Below, piece by piece: positions 42,862 to 52,574 of a stretch of DNA of 63,752 bases. Position 1 is the stretch's first letter. Every line of letters begins with the position of its first letter. Location of the stretch: the NCBI GenBank assembly GCA_031289095.1, contig JAITQD010000082.1, positions 1-63,752 of the forward strand, written 5' to 3'. Below the pieces are notes generated by a model. It was not told the DNA's origin and made no database searches. It saw only the letters and a list, made by a program, of their open reading frames with translations. Made by a program: the position numbers and the translations under genes. The stretch is from Azoarcus sp. (GTDB lineage Bacteria > Pseudomonadota > Gammaproteobacteria > Burkholderiales > Rhodocyclaceae).

Positions 42862-45800
42862 TCGCCCGCATCATTTCCGGCTCTATCGCCAACCGTCTGC
42901 TCGTGCTGCTCGCCGCGCTCGCCCTCACTGCCTGGGGCGTGTGGGCGGTGCGCTCGATGCCGCTGGACGCCCTGCCGGATCTGTCCGACGTCCAGGTCAT
43001 CATTCGCACCCCTTTCCCTGGACAGGCCCCGAGAATCGTCGAAGATCAGGTCACTTACCCGCTTTCCGCCGCCATGCTCTCGGTGCCGGGCGTGAAGACC
43101 GTGCGGGGATTCTCGTTTTTCGGCGACTCCTTCGTCTATGTGCTCTTCGACGATGCCACTGACCTGTACTGGGCGCGCTCGCGGGTGCTGGAATACCTGA
43201 ACCAGGCGGCGGGACAGTTGCCGGCGGGGCTCGCGCCTTCTCTCGGGCCGGACGCCACCGGCGTGGGCTGGATTTACGAATACGCCCTCATCGACCGGAG
43301 CGGTCGCCACAGCCTCGCGGACTTGCGCGCCTTGCAGGACTGGTTTCTCAAGTACGAACTGAAAACCGTGCCCAACGTCGCCGAAGTCGCCACCATCGGC
43401 GGCATGGTCAAGCAATACCAGATCATCCCCGACCCGGTGAAGCTCGCGGCCTTCGGCATCACACAGGCCGATATTGAAATGGCCGTGCGCGCCAACAACC
43501 GCGAGACCGGCGGCGCGTCGCTGGAACTGGCGGAAACGGAATACATGGTGCGCGCCACCGGCTACCTGCAAAGCCTGGCCGATTTTCGCGCCATCCCGCT
43601 GAAGACGGACGCCTCCGGCACCGTGCTGCGGCTTGCTGACGTCGCCCGGATTCAACTGGGGCCGGAAATGCGGCGCGGCATCGCGGAACTGGACGGCGAA
43701 GGCGAAGTGGCAGGCGCGGTGGTGATTTTGCGCAACGGCAAGAACGCCTTCGACACCATCGCCGAAGTGAAGACGCGCCTCGCGCGCCTGCAAAAGAGTC
43801 TGCCGGAAGGGGTGGAGATTGTGCCGGTGTATGACCGCAGCGCGCTCATCGAAGCCTCGGTCGAGAACCTCGCCCGAAAGCTGGTGGAAGAATTCCTGGT
43901 TGTCACCCTGGTGTGCGCTATTTTCCTGTGGCATCTGCGTTCGGCGCTGGTGGCGATTGTCGCGCTGCCGCTCGGGGTGCTCGCGGCCTTTGTCGTGATG
44001 CGCTACCAGGGCGTGAGCGCCAACATGATGTCGCTGGGCGGCATCGCCATCGCCATCGGCGCGATGGTCGACGCCGCCATCGTGATGATCGAGAACGCCC
44101 ACAAAAAGCTGGAAGCCTGGCAGACGGCGCATCCGGGCGCACTCCTGGCCGGTGCGGAACGCTGGCGCGTCATCGGCGAAGCGGCGGCTGCGGTGGGGCC
44201 GGCGTTGTTCTTCAGCCTGCTCATCATCACGCTTTCCTTCATTCCCGTGTTCGCGCTGGAAGCGCAGGAGGGACGGCTTTTTTCGCCGCTCGCCTACACC
44301 AAGACCTTCGCCATGGCCGCTGCCGCTGTGCTCTCGATCACCCTGATCCCGGTGCTGATGGGCTACTGGATACGCGGACGCATTCCGCCGGAGGAAAAAA
44401 ACCCCATCAGCCGTCTGCTCGTACGCGCCTATTCCGGTTGGCTCGATGCGGCGCTCGCCCGCCCCAAAACCACGCTCGCCCTGGCCGCGCTCGTCTTTCT
44501 CACGACGCTCTGGCCGCTAACGCGGCTGGGGGGCGAATTCCTGCCCGCCATCGACGAAGGCGACCTGCTCTACATGCCGACGGCGCTGCCCGGCCTGTCG
44601 GTCGGCAAGGCGGGCGAACTGTTGCAGCAAACCGACCGCCTGATAAAAACCGTGCCCGAAGTCGCCCGCGTCTTCGGCAAGGCGGGCCGGGCGGAAACGG
44701 CCACCGATCCCGCGCCGCTGGAAATGTTCGAGACCGTGATCCGCTTCAAGCCCCGTGAAGAATGGCGTCCCGGCATGACCCCGGAAAAGCTCGTGCGGGA
44801 ACTGGATGCCGCCGTGCGCATTCCTGGTCTCGCCAACCTGTGGATTCCGCCGATCAGGAACCGCATTGACATGCTGGCGACCGGCATCAAAAGCCCCATC
44901 GGCATCAAGGTGGCGGGTGCCGACCTGAAGACGGTGGAGGCGACGGCCATCGCCATCGAAGAAGCGGTCAGGGACGTACCGGGCGTGAGCTCGGCGCTGG
45001 CCGAACGGCTGACCGGCGGGCGCTATATCGACGTCGACATCCAGCGCGACGCCGCCGGGCGCTACGGCATGAGCATCGCCGACGTACAGGGCGCGGTCGC
45101 CCTGCTCGTCGGCGGCATGAATATCGGCGAGACCATCGAAGGCACGGCGCGCTACCCGATCAACCTGCGTTATCCACGCGAATGGCGCGATTCGTTCGAC
45201 GCCCTGAAACGCCTGCCCATCGTCACCCCGCGCGGCGAACTCGTGACGCTGGAGACGCTCGCCACGGTGAAGATCGTCGATGGTCCGCCGATGCTGAAAA
45301 GCGAAAACGGACGGCTTTCCTCGTGGATTTACGTCGACGCACGCGGGCGCGATCTTGTCGCCGTGGTGCACGACATCCAGGCCAGGGTACAGGAGCGGGT
45401 CACGCTGCCGCCCGGTGTCAGCGTCGCCTATTCCGGCCAGTTCGAGTACCTGGAGCGGGCCAACGCCAAGCTCCGGCAGGTGGTGCCGGTGACGCTCCTC
45501 ATCATCTTCCTGCTGCTCTACCTCACCTTTTCGCGCGTCGACGAAGCGATCCTCATCATGGCGAGTCTGCCGTTTGCACTCGTGGGCGGCTTCTGGTTTC
45601 TCTACCTGCTGGACTATCATTTTTCGATTGCCGTCGGGGTCGGCTTTATCGCGCTTGCCGGGGTCGCGGCGGAGTTCGGCGTCGTCATGCTCCTGTACCT
45701 GAAGGAAGCGCTTTCCAAAACGCCCGACTGGCAGACGCGCCCCGAGCGCGAAGCCATTCTCGTCGCCGCCATCCGCGAAGGCGCGGTGCAGCGGGTGCGC

Positions 45801-46052
45801 CCCAAGGCGATGACGGTGGCCGTCATCGTCGCCGGGCTGCTGCCTATCTTTCTCGGCAAGGGCGCGGGTTCCGAGGTCATGAGCCGCATCGCAGCCCCGA
45901 TGGTCGGCGGCATGCTCTCCGCGCCGCTCCTGTCCCTGTTCGTGATTCCGGCGTTGTATCTCTTGCTGCGCCGCCGGGAAGCGAACCGGCTTTATCGCAA
46001 TTCAGTCTCAACCACGGAGGTCATCCCCCATGAAACGCCAAGCCAGCCCTGA
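42858..46052 (+). CDS. cusA: CusA-like heavy-metal RND efflux transporter
   Basis: The 1064-residue inner-membrane RND protein has the HME-family start ([27 protein letters not shown]) and 12 membrane helices in two blocks. The proton-relay helix reads [19 protein letters not shown]. The porter domains include [20 protein letters not shown]. The CusB/CusF partners indicate Cu(I)/Ag(I) rather than Zn/Co/Cd. Its end overlaps the cusF start by 23 bases. Confidence 0.93.
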   Translation: MIARIISGSIANRLLVLLAALALTAWGVWAVRSMPLDALPDLSDVQVIIRTPFPGQAPRIVEDQVTYPLSAAMLSVPGVKTVRGFSFFGDSFVYVLFDDATDLYWARSRVLEYLNQAAGQLPAGLAPSLGPDATGVGWIYEYALIDRSGRHSLADLRALQDWFLKYELKTVPNVAEVATIGGMVKQYQIIPDPVKLAAFGITQADIEMAVRANNRETGGASLELAETEYMVRATGYLQSLADFRAIPLKTDASGTVLRLADVARIQLGPEMRRGIAELDGEGEVAGAVVILRNGKNAFDTIAEVKTRLARLQKSLPEGVEIVPVYDRSALIEASVENLARKLVEEFLVVTLVCAIFLWHLRSALVAIVALPLGVLAAFVVMRYQGVSANMMSLGGIAIAIGAMVDAAIVMIENAHKKLEAWQTAHPGALLAGAERWRVIGEAAAAVGPALFFSLLIITLSFIPVFALEAQEGRLFSPLAYTKTFAMAAAAVLSITLIPVLMGYWIRGRIPPEEKNPISRLLVRAYSGWLDAALARPKTTLALAALVFLTTLWPLTRLGGEFLPAIDEGDLLYMPTALPGLSVGKAGELLQQTDRLIKTVPEVARVFGKAGRAETATDPAPLEMFETVIRFKPREEWRPGMTPEKLVRELDAAVRIPGLANLWIPPIRNRIDMLATGIKSPIGIKVAGADLKTVEATAIAIEEAVRDVPGVSSALAERLTGGRYIDVDIQRDAAGRYGMSIADVQGAVALLVGGMNIGETIEGTARYPINLRYPREWRDSFDALKRLPIVTPRGELVTLETLATVKIVDGPPMLKSENGRLSSWIYVDARGRDLVAVVHDIQARVQERVTLPPGVSVAYSGQFEYLERANAKLRQVVPVTLLIIFLLLYLTFSRVDEAILIMASLPFALVGGFWFLYLLDYHFSIAVGVGFIALAGVAAEFGVVMLLYLKEALSKTPDWQTRPEREAILVAAIREGAVQRVRPKAMTVAVIVAGLLPIFLGKGAGSEVMSRIAAPMVGGMLSAPLLSLFVIPALYLLLRRREANRLYRNSVSTTEVIPHETPSQP

Positions 46053-46413
46053 AATCCGCCGCAACGCAAAAGCGCACCTCACCCGCGCCGTCACTGTCCT
46101 GTGCCTGCCGGTCTGCCTCCTCGCCATTGCGCCGCCCGCCCTGGCGCACGACGGTCACGACCACGGCCATCACGCCGCGCCGCAAACCGTGCTGGCGAGC
46201 GGACAAGGCGTCGTGGAAAAAATCGACCTCGACAAGCAACGCCTCACCCTGAGCCACGACCCCATCCCGACACTCAATTGGCCGGGAATGACCATGCCTT
46301 TCAACGTGGCCGATCCGGCGCTGCTGAAAAACCTGAAAGTCGGCGACAAGGTAGCGTTCGATCTGGCGGACGAGCGGACGATCGGGCAGATCAGGGTGCA
46401 GGGGAAGAATTAG
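46030..46413 (+). CDS. cusF: CusF-like periplasmic copper/silver chaperone
   Basis: The 127-residue protein has a signal peptide ending near ALA, a His-rich linker (HDGHDHGHH) and a CusF OB-fold. That fold carries the metal site [20 protein letters not shown], the His, Trp and two Met pattern of CusF. It is homologous to the C-terminal domain of the CusB in this operon, so the operon encodes two CusF units. The start lies inside the cusA end, implying coupling. Confidence 0.9.
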   Translation: MKRQASPEIRRNAKAHLTRAVTVLCLPVCLLAIAPPALAHDGHDHGHHAAPQTVLASGQGVVEKIDLDKQRLTLSHDPIPTLNWPGMTMPFNVADPALLKNLKVGDKVAFDLADERTIGQIRVQGKN

Positions 46414-46473
46414 CGGGTGACATGGGCATTGGCAGCGGCGCGCACCGGGCTGAAATCACCCGTTGCCGCTGCC
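46414..46473 (+). other. Interleaved inverted repeats between cusF and bioA
   Basis: CGGGTGA (46414-46420) pairs with TCACCCG (46456-46462), and GGCAGCGGC (46431-46439) pairs with GCCGCTGCC (46465-46473). The order a-b-a'-b' allows either two alternative hairpins or an H-type pseudoknot. There is no T-run. It could be a transcript end, a regulatory RNA or chance in GC-rich DNA. Confidence 0.35.
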
Positions 46474-46610
46474 CGCCCGGCATTTCTTGAACACGGGTCG
46501 AGCGCAATCCATCCGGGGTCAGCGAGACAAAGCGTGATGGGAAACCAGAAGCTTCCCCTGAATCGTATCGAGGAATCCCCCCTGGCTGGGATGACTCAAA
46601 GTTTCCGGGT

Positions 46611-46639
46611 TTGACACACCCCCGCCGATTCCCCAACAT
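46611..46639 (+). promoter_or_regulatory. Probable sigma-70 promoter of the bio operon
   Basis: TTGACA (46611-46616) is followed after 17 bases by CAACAT (46634-46639), 31 bases before the bioA start. The -35 is consensus and the -10 weak. I see no convincing BirA operator. Confidence 0.45.
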
Positions 46640-46669
46640 CCCTGGTTTTCCACCCCGCTCCGCCGACCG

Positions 46670-47986
46670 ATGTCCGCTACGCTCCTGCAACGCTCGCTTG
46701 CCGCTGTCTGGCATCCGTGCACCCAGATGAAACATCACGAAACGCTGCCGCCGGTGCCGATCGTCGGCGGCGAAGGGCCGTGGCTCATCACCGAAAATGG
46801 CCAACGCTTGCTCGACGGCATCAGTTCGTGGTGGGTCAATCTTTTCGGGCATTGCAATCCGCGTATCAACGCCGCTTTGCGCGATCAGCTCGACCGGCTG
46901 GAGCATGCAATGCTCGCCGGGTTCACTCATCCGCCAGTGGTCGAACTCTCCGAACGGCTGGCCGCGCTCACGGGCGGGGCGCTCGGACACGCGTTCTATG
47001 CCTCGGACGGCGCGTCCGCCACCGAGATCGCTCTCAAGATGAGCTTTCACGCTTGGCGCAATCTGGGGCTGCCGCAAAAAAATCGCTTTGTGTGCCTGGA
47101 AGGCGGCTATCACGGCGAAACCGTCGGCGCGCTCGCCGTCACCGATGTGGCGCTGTTCCGGGATGCCTACGCACCGCTCGTGCGACTGGCCGATACGGTA
47201 CCGTCACCGGATGCGCGCCGCGCCGCGCCGGGTGAGTCCGCCGCCGATGTCGCCCGGCGCGCCGCCGGCGCGCTGGCGGCCAAGCTCGACGCCGAAGGCG
47301 AACATATCGCCGCCTTCATCCTCGAACCCTTGGTGCAGGGTGCGGCGGGAATGGCGATGTACGACCCGGAATACCTGCGCCTCGCCCGCGCCCTGTGCGA
47401 CCGCCACCGCGTGCACCTGATCTGCGACGAGATCGCCGTCGGCTGTGGCCGCACCGGCACGTTTTTCGCCCACGAACAGGCGGACATCCGCCCCGATCTG
47501 TTGTGCTTGTCCAAAGGCATTTCCGGCGGCTATCTGCCGTTGTCCGTCGTGCTGTGCCGCGACGACATTTTCCGCGCTTTCTACGACGACGATATGCGCC
47601 GGGGCTTTCTGCATTCGCATTCGTACACCGGTAATCCGCTCGCCTGCCGCGCCGCGCTGGCGACGCTGGACATCTTCGCCGAAGACGACGTGCTTGCCGC
47701 CAACCGGGAACGCGCCGCACTGCTGGGACGGCTGCTCGCAGAAACTTTTCCCGGTCACGCGAAGGTGCGCCATCCGCGCCAGCGCGGCATGATCGCCGCC
47801 TTCGACGTCGAGGATGCGCCGCCGGACTTTTCCCGCCGCTTCTTCGCCGCCGCGCTCGCCGCTGGCGCGCTGCTGCGGCCCATCGGCAACACCGTGTATT
47901 TCATGCCGCCCTACGTCATGGGCGATGCCGAATTGCGCGCGCTGTTCGCCGCCGCCGCGCACGCGCTCGAAGGATCACTACCATGA
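46670..47986 (+). CDS. bioA: BioA, adenosylmethionine-8-amino-7-oxononanoate aminotransferase
   Basis: BioA transaminates KAPA to DAPA using SAM as amino donor. The 438-residue class III aminotransferase begins with the family segment WHPCTQMKHHETLPPVPIVG. It has SSWWVNLFGHCNPRINAAL, DGASATEIALKMSFHAW, LICDEIAVGCGRTGTFFA and the PLP lysine in LSKGISGGYLPLS. HSHSYTGNPLACRAAL completes the pattern. It heads bioA-F-H-C-D, and its stop overlaps the bioF start. Confidence 0.96.
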   Translation: MSATLLQRSLAAVWHPCTQMKHHETLPPVPIVGGEGPWLITENGQRLLDGISSWWVNLFGHCNPRINAALRDQLDRLEHAMLAGFTHPPVVELSERLAALTGGALGHAFYASDGASATEIALKMSFHAWRNLGLPQKNRFVCLEGGYHGETVGALAVTDVALFRDAYAPLVRLADTVPSPDARRAAPGESAADVARRAAGALAAKLDAEGEHIAAFILEPLVQGAAGMAMYDPEYLRLARALCDRHRVHLICDEIAVGCGRTGTFFAHEQADIRPDLLCLSKGISGGYLPLSVVLCRDDIFRAFYDDDMRRGFLHSHSYTGNPLACRAALATLDIFAEDDVLAANRERAALLGRLLAETFPGHAKVRHPRQRGMIAAFDVEDAPPDFSRRFFAAALAAGALLRPIGNTVYFMPPYVMGDAELRALFAAAAHALEGSLP

Positions 47987-49161
47987 ACCGGCTCGACCGT
48001 CTGCGCGCCGCGCTCGCCGCACTCGACCGCGACCACCTGCGTCGCATCCGGCGCGACATCGAAACCCCCTGCTCGCCCCACGTCGTCATCGACGGCAAGA
48101 AATACCTCGCCTTTTGCAGCAACGATTATCTTGGCCTGGCCGGAGACCCCCGGCTTGCCGAAGCGCTCGCGGCAGGGGCGCGGCGCTGGGGCGCAGGGGC
48201 CGGCGGTTCGCACTTGGTGTCCGGTCATTACACAGTGCAAAGCGAACTCGAACAGCGGCTCGCGGCTTTCGCCGGGCGCGAACGGGCGCTCGTCTTTCCC
48301 GCCGGTTACATGGCCAACAGCGGCATCGTCCCGGCGTTGGCCGGACGCGGCGACGCTATTTTCGCCGACCGCCTGAACCACGCTTCGCTCATCGACGGTA
48401 TGTTGCTATCACGCGCCGACGCGCAGCGTTATCCACATCTCGATCTCGTCGCGCTCGAACGCCTGCTCGCCGCAAGCGCCGCGCCAAACAAGCTGATCGT
48501 CAGCGACGCCGTGTTCAGCATGGACGGCGACCTCGCCCCCTTGCGCAAACTGATGTCGCTCGCCGAACGGTTCGACGCCTGGCTGCTCATCGACGACGCC
48601 CACGGCTTTGGCGTGCTCGGGCCGCAAGGACGCGGCGCACTGGCCGAAGCGGGACTGCCCGCTGCGTCTTCCGAAAGCTGGCGGCTGATCCAGGTCGGCA
48701 CGCTTTCCAAGGCCGCCGGTCTGGCCGGGGCCTTTGTCGCCGGGGCGTCCGAAGTCGTCGAATGGCTGATGCAGAAGACGCGCACTTACATTTTTACCAC
48801 CGGCTCGCCCCCAGCCCTGGCGCAAACCCTGCTCGCCAGCATCGACCTCATCGAGATGGGCGACGAGCGCCGCGAGCGCCTCGCCGCGCTGGGCGCGCGC
48901 CTTGCCAGCGGCCTCGCCCAGAAACGCTGGAAGCTGCTGCCCTCGCGCACGCCCATCCAGCCGCTCATCGTCGGCGACAACGCCACCGCTCTCGCGCTCG
49001 CCGCCGCGCTGATGGACGAAGGATTATGGGTTCCCGCAATCCGCCCGCCCACAGTGCCCGCCGGCAGCGCACGACTGCGCATTTCGCTGTCGGCAGCGCA
49101 CACCCTGGACGACGCCGACCGTCTGATCGAAGCCATCAACCGGCTGGAAGACACCTTTTGA
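47983..49161 (+). CDS. bioF: BioF, 8-amino-7-oxononanoate synthase
   Basis: BioF condenses pimeloyl-ACP (or -CoA) with L-alanine to KAPA. The 392-residue PLP enzyme shows FCSNDYLGLAGDPRL, GAGAGGSHLVSGH, DRLNHASLIDG, LIDDAHGFGVLG and the lysine segment QVGTLSKAAGLAGAF. It overlaps bioA by four bases (ATGA) and its stop overlaps the bioH TTG (TTGA). Confidence 0.96.
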   Translation: MNRLDRLRAALAALDRDHLRRIRRDIETPCSPHVVIDGKKYLAFCSNDYLGLAGDPRLAEALAAGARRWGAGAGGSHLVSGHYTVQSELEQRLAAFAGRERALVFPAGYMANSGIVPALAGRGDAIFADRLNHASLIDGMLLSRADAQRYPHLDLVALERLLAASAAPNKLIVSDAVFSMDGDLAPLRKLMSLAERFDAWLLIDDAHGFGVLGPQGRGALAEAGLPAASSESWRLIQVGTLSKAAGLAGAFVAGASEVVEWLMQKTRTYIFTTGSPPALAQTLLASIDLIEMGDERRERLAALGARLASGLAQKRWKLLPSRTPIQPLIVGDNATALALAAALMDEGLWVPAIRPPTVPAGSARLRISLSAAHTLDDADRLIEAINRLEDTF

Positions 49162-49925
49162 ACAGCCCGGCAAATACGCCGCTGGTGTTCCTGCACGGCT
49201 GGGCAATGACTCCGGCGGTGTGGCGGCCACTGCTCGCCGCCCTGGGCGGGGCCGCCTCCGAAATCCACACGCCCGCCCTGCCCGGCCACGATGGCGGCGC
49301 AGCGCGACCGCCCGCCACGCTCGCCGCCTGGGCCGAAGCGCTCGCGCCCGCCTTGCCGCCCAACGCCGTCCTCATCGGCTGGTCGCTGGGCGCGCTGCTC
49401 GCGCTCGAAATCGCCCGCCTCCGGCCCGGGTGCGCCGCCCGCCTGATCCTGTTCGGCGCCACGCCCCGCTTCGTCGCCAGCCCCGGCTGGCCACACGGAC
49501 TGGAGGCCGCGACGGTCGCGGCTTTTGTCGATGGCTACGAGCACGATCCAGCGGCGGCGCTGCGCCGTGTCCTCGCCCTGCAAACGCTGGGCGACGACGC
49601 CCGCCGCCAGTTGCTTCCCGCACTCGAAGCCGCCAGCGCGCCTCGCGCCGGGCAGGCCCTGCCCGCGCTCGCCGACGGGTTGCGCATCCTGGCCTCCGCC
49701 GATCTCCGCCCCCATCTCGCGGCCATCGCATCGCCTGTCCGCCTCATCCACGGCGACGGCGACGCGCTGATGCCGCCTGCCGCCGCACGCTGGCTCGCCG
49801 AAGCCCTGCCACGCGCTCGCCTCACGGTGCTGGAAAAGCGCGGTCATGCGCCAATGCTCTCGGACGCCGCCGCGTGCGCGGCGGCGATTCGCGCCTGCCT
49901 GGGCACGGAAGGAAGCTCGCCGTGA
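49158..49925 (+). CDS. bioH: BioH, pimeloyl-ACP methyl ester carboxylesterase
   Basis: BioH removes the methyl group that BioC adds, releasing pimeloyl-ACP for BioF. The product is an alpha/beta hydrolase of about 255 residues: VFLHGWAMTPAVWRPL, the nucleophile elbow IGWSLGALLALEIA (Ser), the Asp in IHGDGDALMP and the His in KRGHAPM. The likely start is TTG 49158, overlapping the bioF stop; GTG 49182 is an alternative. The stop overlaps the bioC GTG. Being beside bioC supports BioH rather than a generic esterase. Confidence 0.92.
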   Translation: MNSPANTPLVFLHGWAMTPAVWRPLLAALGGAASEIHTPALPGHDGGAARPPATLAAWAEALAPALPPNAVLIGWSLGALLALEIARLRPGCAARLILFGATPRFVASPGWPHGLEAATVAAFVDGYEHDPAAALRRVLALQTLGDDARRQLLPALEAASAPRAGQALPALADGLRILASADLRPHLAAIASPVRLIHGDGDALMPPAAARWLAEALPRARLTVLEKRGHAPMLSDAAACAAAIRACLGTEGSSP

Positions 49926-50716
49926 GCGCCAACGACGACACCCGCAAAAGCGAAATCCGCCGAGCTTTCGGGCGCGCCGCCTCCACTTACGACAACGCCG
50001 CGAGCGTGCAGCGCGCCGCAGTGGCGCGTCTTTTCGCTTTCACCCGGGCGCTGCCGCCAGCCATGCCCGTGCGCTACACGCTCGACGCCGGTTGCGGCAC
50101 CGGACAGGCGCTGCCCGGACTGGCGGTGCGTTTCCCGCACGCACACCGCATCGCCCTCGATTTTTCCGCCGCGATGCTCGCCCACGTCCGCACGCCCGGC
50201 GTCCTGCCCGTCTGCGCCGACATCGAACGTCTACCGTTCGCCGACGCCGCCATCGAACTCTACTGGTCGAGTCTTGCCCTGCAATGGTGCGACCCAGCGG
50301 CGGCGCTCGCCGAGGCCGCCCGCGTCCTGAGGCCGGGAGGCATGGCGTGGATTGCCACACTCGGCCCGCGTACGCTGTACGAATTGCGCACCGCTTTCGC
50401 CACTGTGGACGAAGATTCTCACGTCATAGATTTTTTCCCCATCTCCCATTGGCTCGCCGCTGCCGGGGATGCCGGCCTCATCGTCGCGGCCCACGCACGG
50501 GAGCCGCTGCACGACCTTGCCGCCGATTTACGTGAACTCCTTGGTAACATCAAGGCTATTGGCGCACGCAGCGTCGGAGATGGACGGCGGCGGCGGACGC
50601 TTGGGCGGCAGGGTTGGCAACTTCTCCAGTCCGCTTACGAAGCGTTTCGCCTACCCGGCGGCATGCTGCCCGCAACTTACGATCTGATTTTGCTCGCCCT
50701 GAGGAAGCCCGCATGA
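49922..50716 (+). CDS. bioC: BioC, malonyl-ACP O-methyltransferase
   Basis: BioC methylates the free carboxyl of malonyl-ACP so that it can enter fatty-acid elongation to the pimeloyl stage. The 264-residue methyltransferase has the BioC-specific start VRRAFGRAASTYD-like (IRRAFGRAASTYDNAASVQR) and SAM motif I LDAGCGTGQALPGLA. ADIERLPFADAAIELYWSSL and WCDPAAALAEAARVLRPGG follow. Start is GTG 49922 overlapping the bioH stop (GTGA), and the stop overlaps bioD (ATGA). Confidence 0.94.
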   Translation: MSANDDTRKSEIRRAFGRAASTYDNAASVQRAAVARLFAFTRALPPAMPVRYTLDAGCGTGQALPGLAVRFPHAHRIALDFSAAMLAHVRTPGVLPVCADIERLPFADAAIELYWSSLALQWCDPAAALAEAARVLRPGGMAWIATLGPRTLYELRTAFATVDEDSHVIDFFPISHWLAAAGDAGLIVAAHAREPLHDLAADLRELLGNIKAIGARSVGDGRRRRTLGRQGWQLLQSAYEAFRLPGGMLPATYDLILLALRKPA

Positions 50717-51393
50717 ATCATCCGTTTCGTGCCTGGTTCGTCACCGGAACCGATACCGGGGTCGGCAAGACTTTTGCCACCTGCGCGCTCATCCACGCCG
50801 CGCGGGCACAGGGCTATGTCACGCTCGGTATGAAACCGGTTGCAGCGGGTGCTGAAAGTATCGACGGCCAGCTTACCAACGAGGACACCGCCCGCCTGCG
50901 CGCCGCCGGCAGTTTCGATCCGGGGCAGGAACTCATCACCCCGTATTGCCTGCGTACGCCGGTTTCGCCACAGATCGCGGCATGGGAAGAAAAAGTCCGG
51001 ATCGAAACCGGGCCTGTCCTCCAGGCATTCAACAACCTGCAACAGCGTTGCGAACGCCTGTTCGTCGAAGGCGTGGGCGGCCTGCTCGTTCCATTGGGCG
51101 ATGACATCGACGCTGCTGACATCGCCCGCGAACTGCGATTGCCTGTCATTCTCGTGGTCGGCATGCGGCTGGGCTGCATCAACCACACCCTTCTCACCGT
51201 CGAGGCCCTCGCCGCCCGCAACCTGCGGCTGGCGGGATGGATTGCCAACGCCCTCGAACCGGACATGCCGTACCGGCAAAAGAACATCGACATTCTGCGC
51301 CAGCGCCTCGACGCGCCGCTTCTGGGCGTACTGCCTTACGCGCCCGAGACGGCCCACGACGCGCTGGCGCGCTTCATTACATTACCCGCCTGA
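50713..51393 (+). CDS. bioD: BioD, dethiobiotin synthetase
   Basis: BioD closes the ureido ring of dethiobiotin with CO2 and ATP. The 226-residue protein shows the P-loop VTGTDTGVGKTFATCAL, the substrate region LGMKPVAAGAE, FVEGVGGLLVPLGDD and VVGMRLGCINHTLLT. It ends the coupled bioA-F-H-C-D run; no bioB is present in the window, so that gene must be elsewhere. The TPR gene starts 35 bases later. Confidence 0.95.
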   Translation: MNHPFRAWFVTGTDTGVGKTFATCALIHAARAQGYVTLGMKPVAAGAESIDGQLTNEDTARLRAAGSFDPGQELITPYCLRTPVSPQIAAWEEKVRIETGPVLQAFNNLQQRCERLFVEGVGGLLVPLGDDIDAADIARELRLPVILVVGMRLGCINHTLLTVEALAARNLRLAGWIANALEPDMPYRQKNIDILRQRLDAPLLGVLPYAPETAHDALARFITLPA

Positions 51394-51428
51394 CCGATGC
51401 ACTCTCACACACTCTCCCGAGGTCTCCC

Positions 51429-52574
51429 ATGAACACGGAAAACACCCCCGAGCAGCAAAAACCCGCCGAGCAGCAAGACACGGTCATGCCCGAGCCGCCC
51501 GCCAGCCCGAACTCGAACGTGGGCGCAGGAATGCTGCCGGTCATTGCGATCCTGATCGTCGCTGTGGCCGCGCTTGCGATTTACTTCCTGTATTTCCAGG
51601 AAGACGAAACGCAGCCGCCGCCGGCCCCGATCACGCAACCGGAGCCACAACCGGAGCCGGAACCTGTCGTGCAGACGACGCCGCCGAAACCCACGCCCGA
51701 AATCCTGCCGGCAACCCCCAATGCAAGGATATTGAGCACCGCCGAGTTCGATAAGCTCGACAAGGAAGCGGGCGCATTGAGCACCGGCGCCGACAAGCAC
51801 TACCAACAGGGCAATTACGCCAATGCGCTGACCGGGTATCAAAAAGCCCTTGCCATTTTCGAGACGGAACTGGGGCATTTTGAAAAACAACTGGCGCGAT
51901 TCGAGGAAAAGCTCGGCCCCGATCACGACGCCACGGTCGGAACCCGGAACAACATCGCCAAAACGCATGACAACATCGCCAAGACCTATAGCAACATCGG
52001 CGAAACATACCGCAACCAAAAGAAGTACGGGGAAGCGTTGAACTGGCTGCAAAAGGCGCTGGCAATCCGGGACAAGACAGGCAATGAAGACGCCAGCGCC
52101 GCTGTGACCTACAACAACATCGCCCTCGTATACGATAACCAGCGCAATTACGAGCAGGCTCTGAAGTGGTACCAGAAAGATCTGGCGATCAGCGAGAAAG
52201 CGCAAAATCCCGATACGGCCACGACCTACAACAACATCGGCATGGTGTACTTCCACCAGGGCGACATCGTCAGCGCGCTGGAATGGTACCGGAAAGCATT
52301 GGCGATCCAGGAAAAGGCGCTGGGCGAGGACAGCCTCGACACGGCCATCACCTACAGCAACATCGGTGAGGCGTACCGCTCCCAAGGCGATTACGGCAGC
52401 GCGCTGCCCGAGCTTCTGAAGGCATACCGGATCATGGCGGCCAAACACGGTGAAAAGAGCCAGGACGCCATGGCGGTCAGGAGAAACCTGGCCCGGGCCT
52501 ACGACAAAACCGACAACGGCAAGCCCTTCGCCGAGTGGCTGGCCGAGTCATTGCACACTGAGAGAGCGCCATGA
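51429..52574 (+). CDS. Membrane-anchored TPR (kinesin-light-chain-like) protein
   Basis: The 381-residue protein has a polar 35-residue N-terminus and one membrane helix (about 39-59, LPVIAILIVAVAALAIYFLYF). A Pro/Glu/Gln-rich spacer (about 60-100) leads into a TPR array. Repeats of about 40 residues such as TYNNIALVYDNQRNYEQALKWYQKDL and TYNNIGMVYFHQGDIVSALEWYRKAL mark TPR_10/12 type repeats. It probably projects into the periplasm as a scaffold. The stop overlaps the next TPR gene (ATGA). Function and partners unknown. Confidence 0.8.
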   Translation: MNTENTPEQQKPAEQQDTVMPEPPASPNSNVGAGMLPVIAILIVAVAALAIYFLYFQEDETQPPPAPITQPEPQPEPEPVVQTTPPKPTPEILPATPNARILSTAEFDKLDKEAGALSTGADKHYQQGNYANALTGYQKALAIFETELGHFEKQLARFEEKLGPDHDATVGTRNNIAKTHDNIAKTYSNIGETYRNQKKYGEALNWLQKALAIRDKTGNEDASAAVTYNNIALVYDNQRNYEQALKWYQKDLAISEKAQNPDTATTYNNIGMVYFHQGDIVSALEWYRKALAIQEKALGEDSLDTAITYSNIGEAYRSQGDYGSALPELLKAYRIMAAKHGEKSQDAMAVRRNLARAYDKTDNGKPFAEWLAESLHTERAP

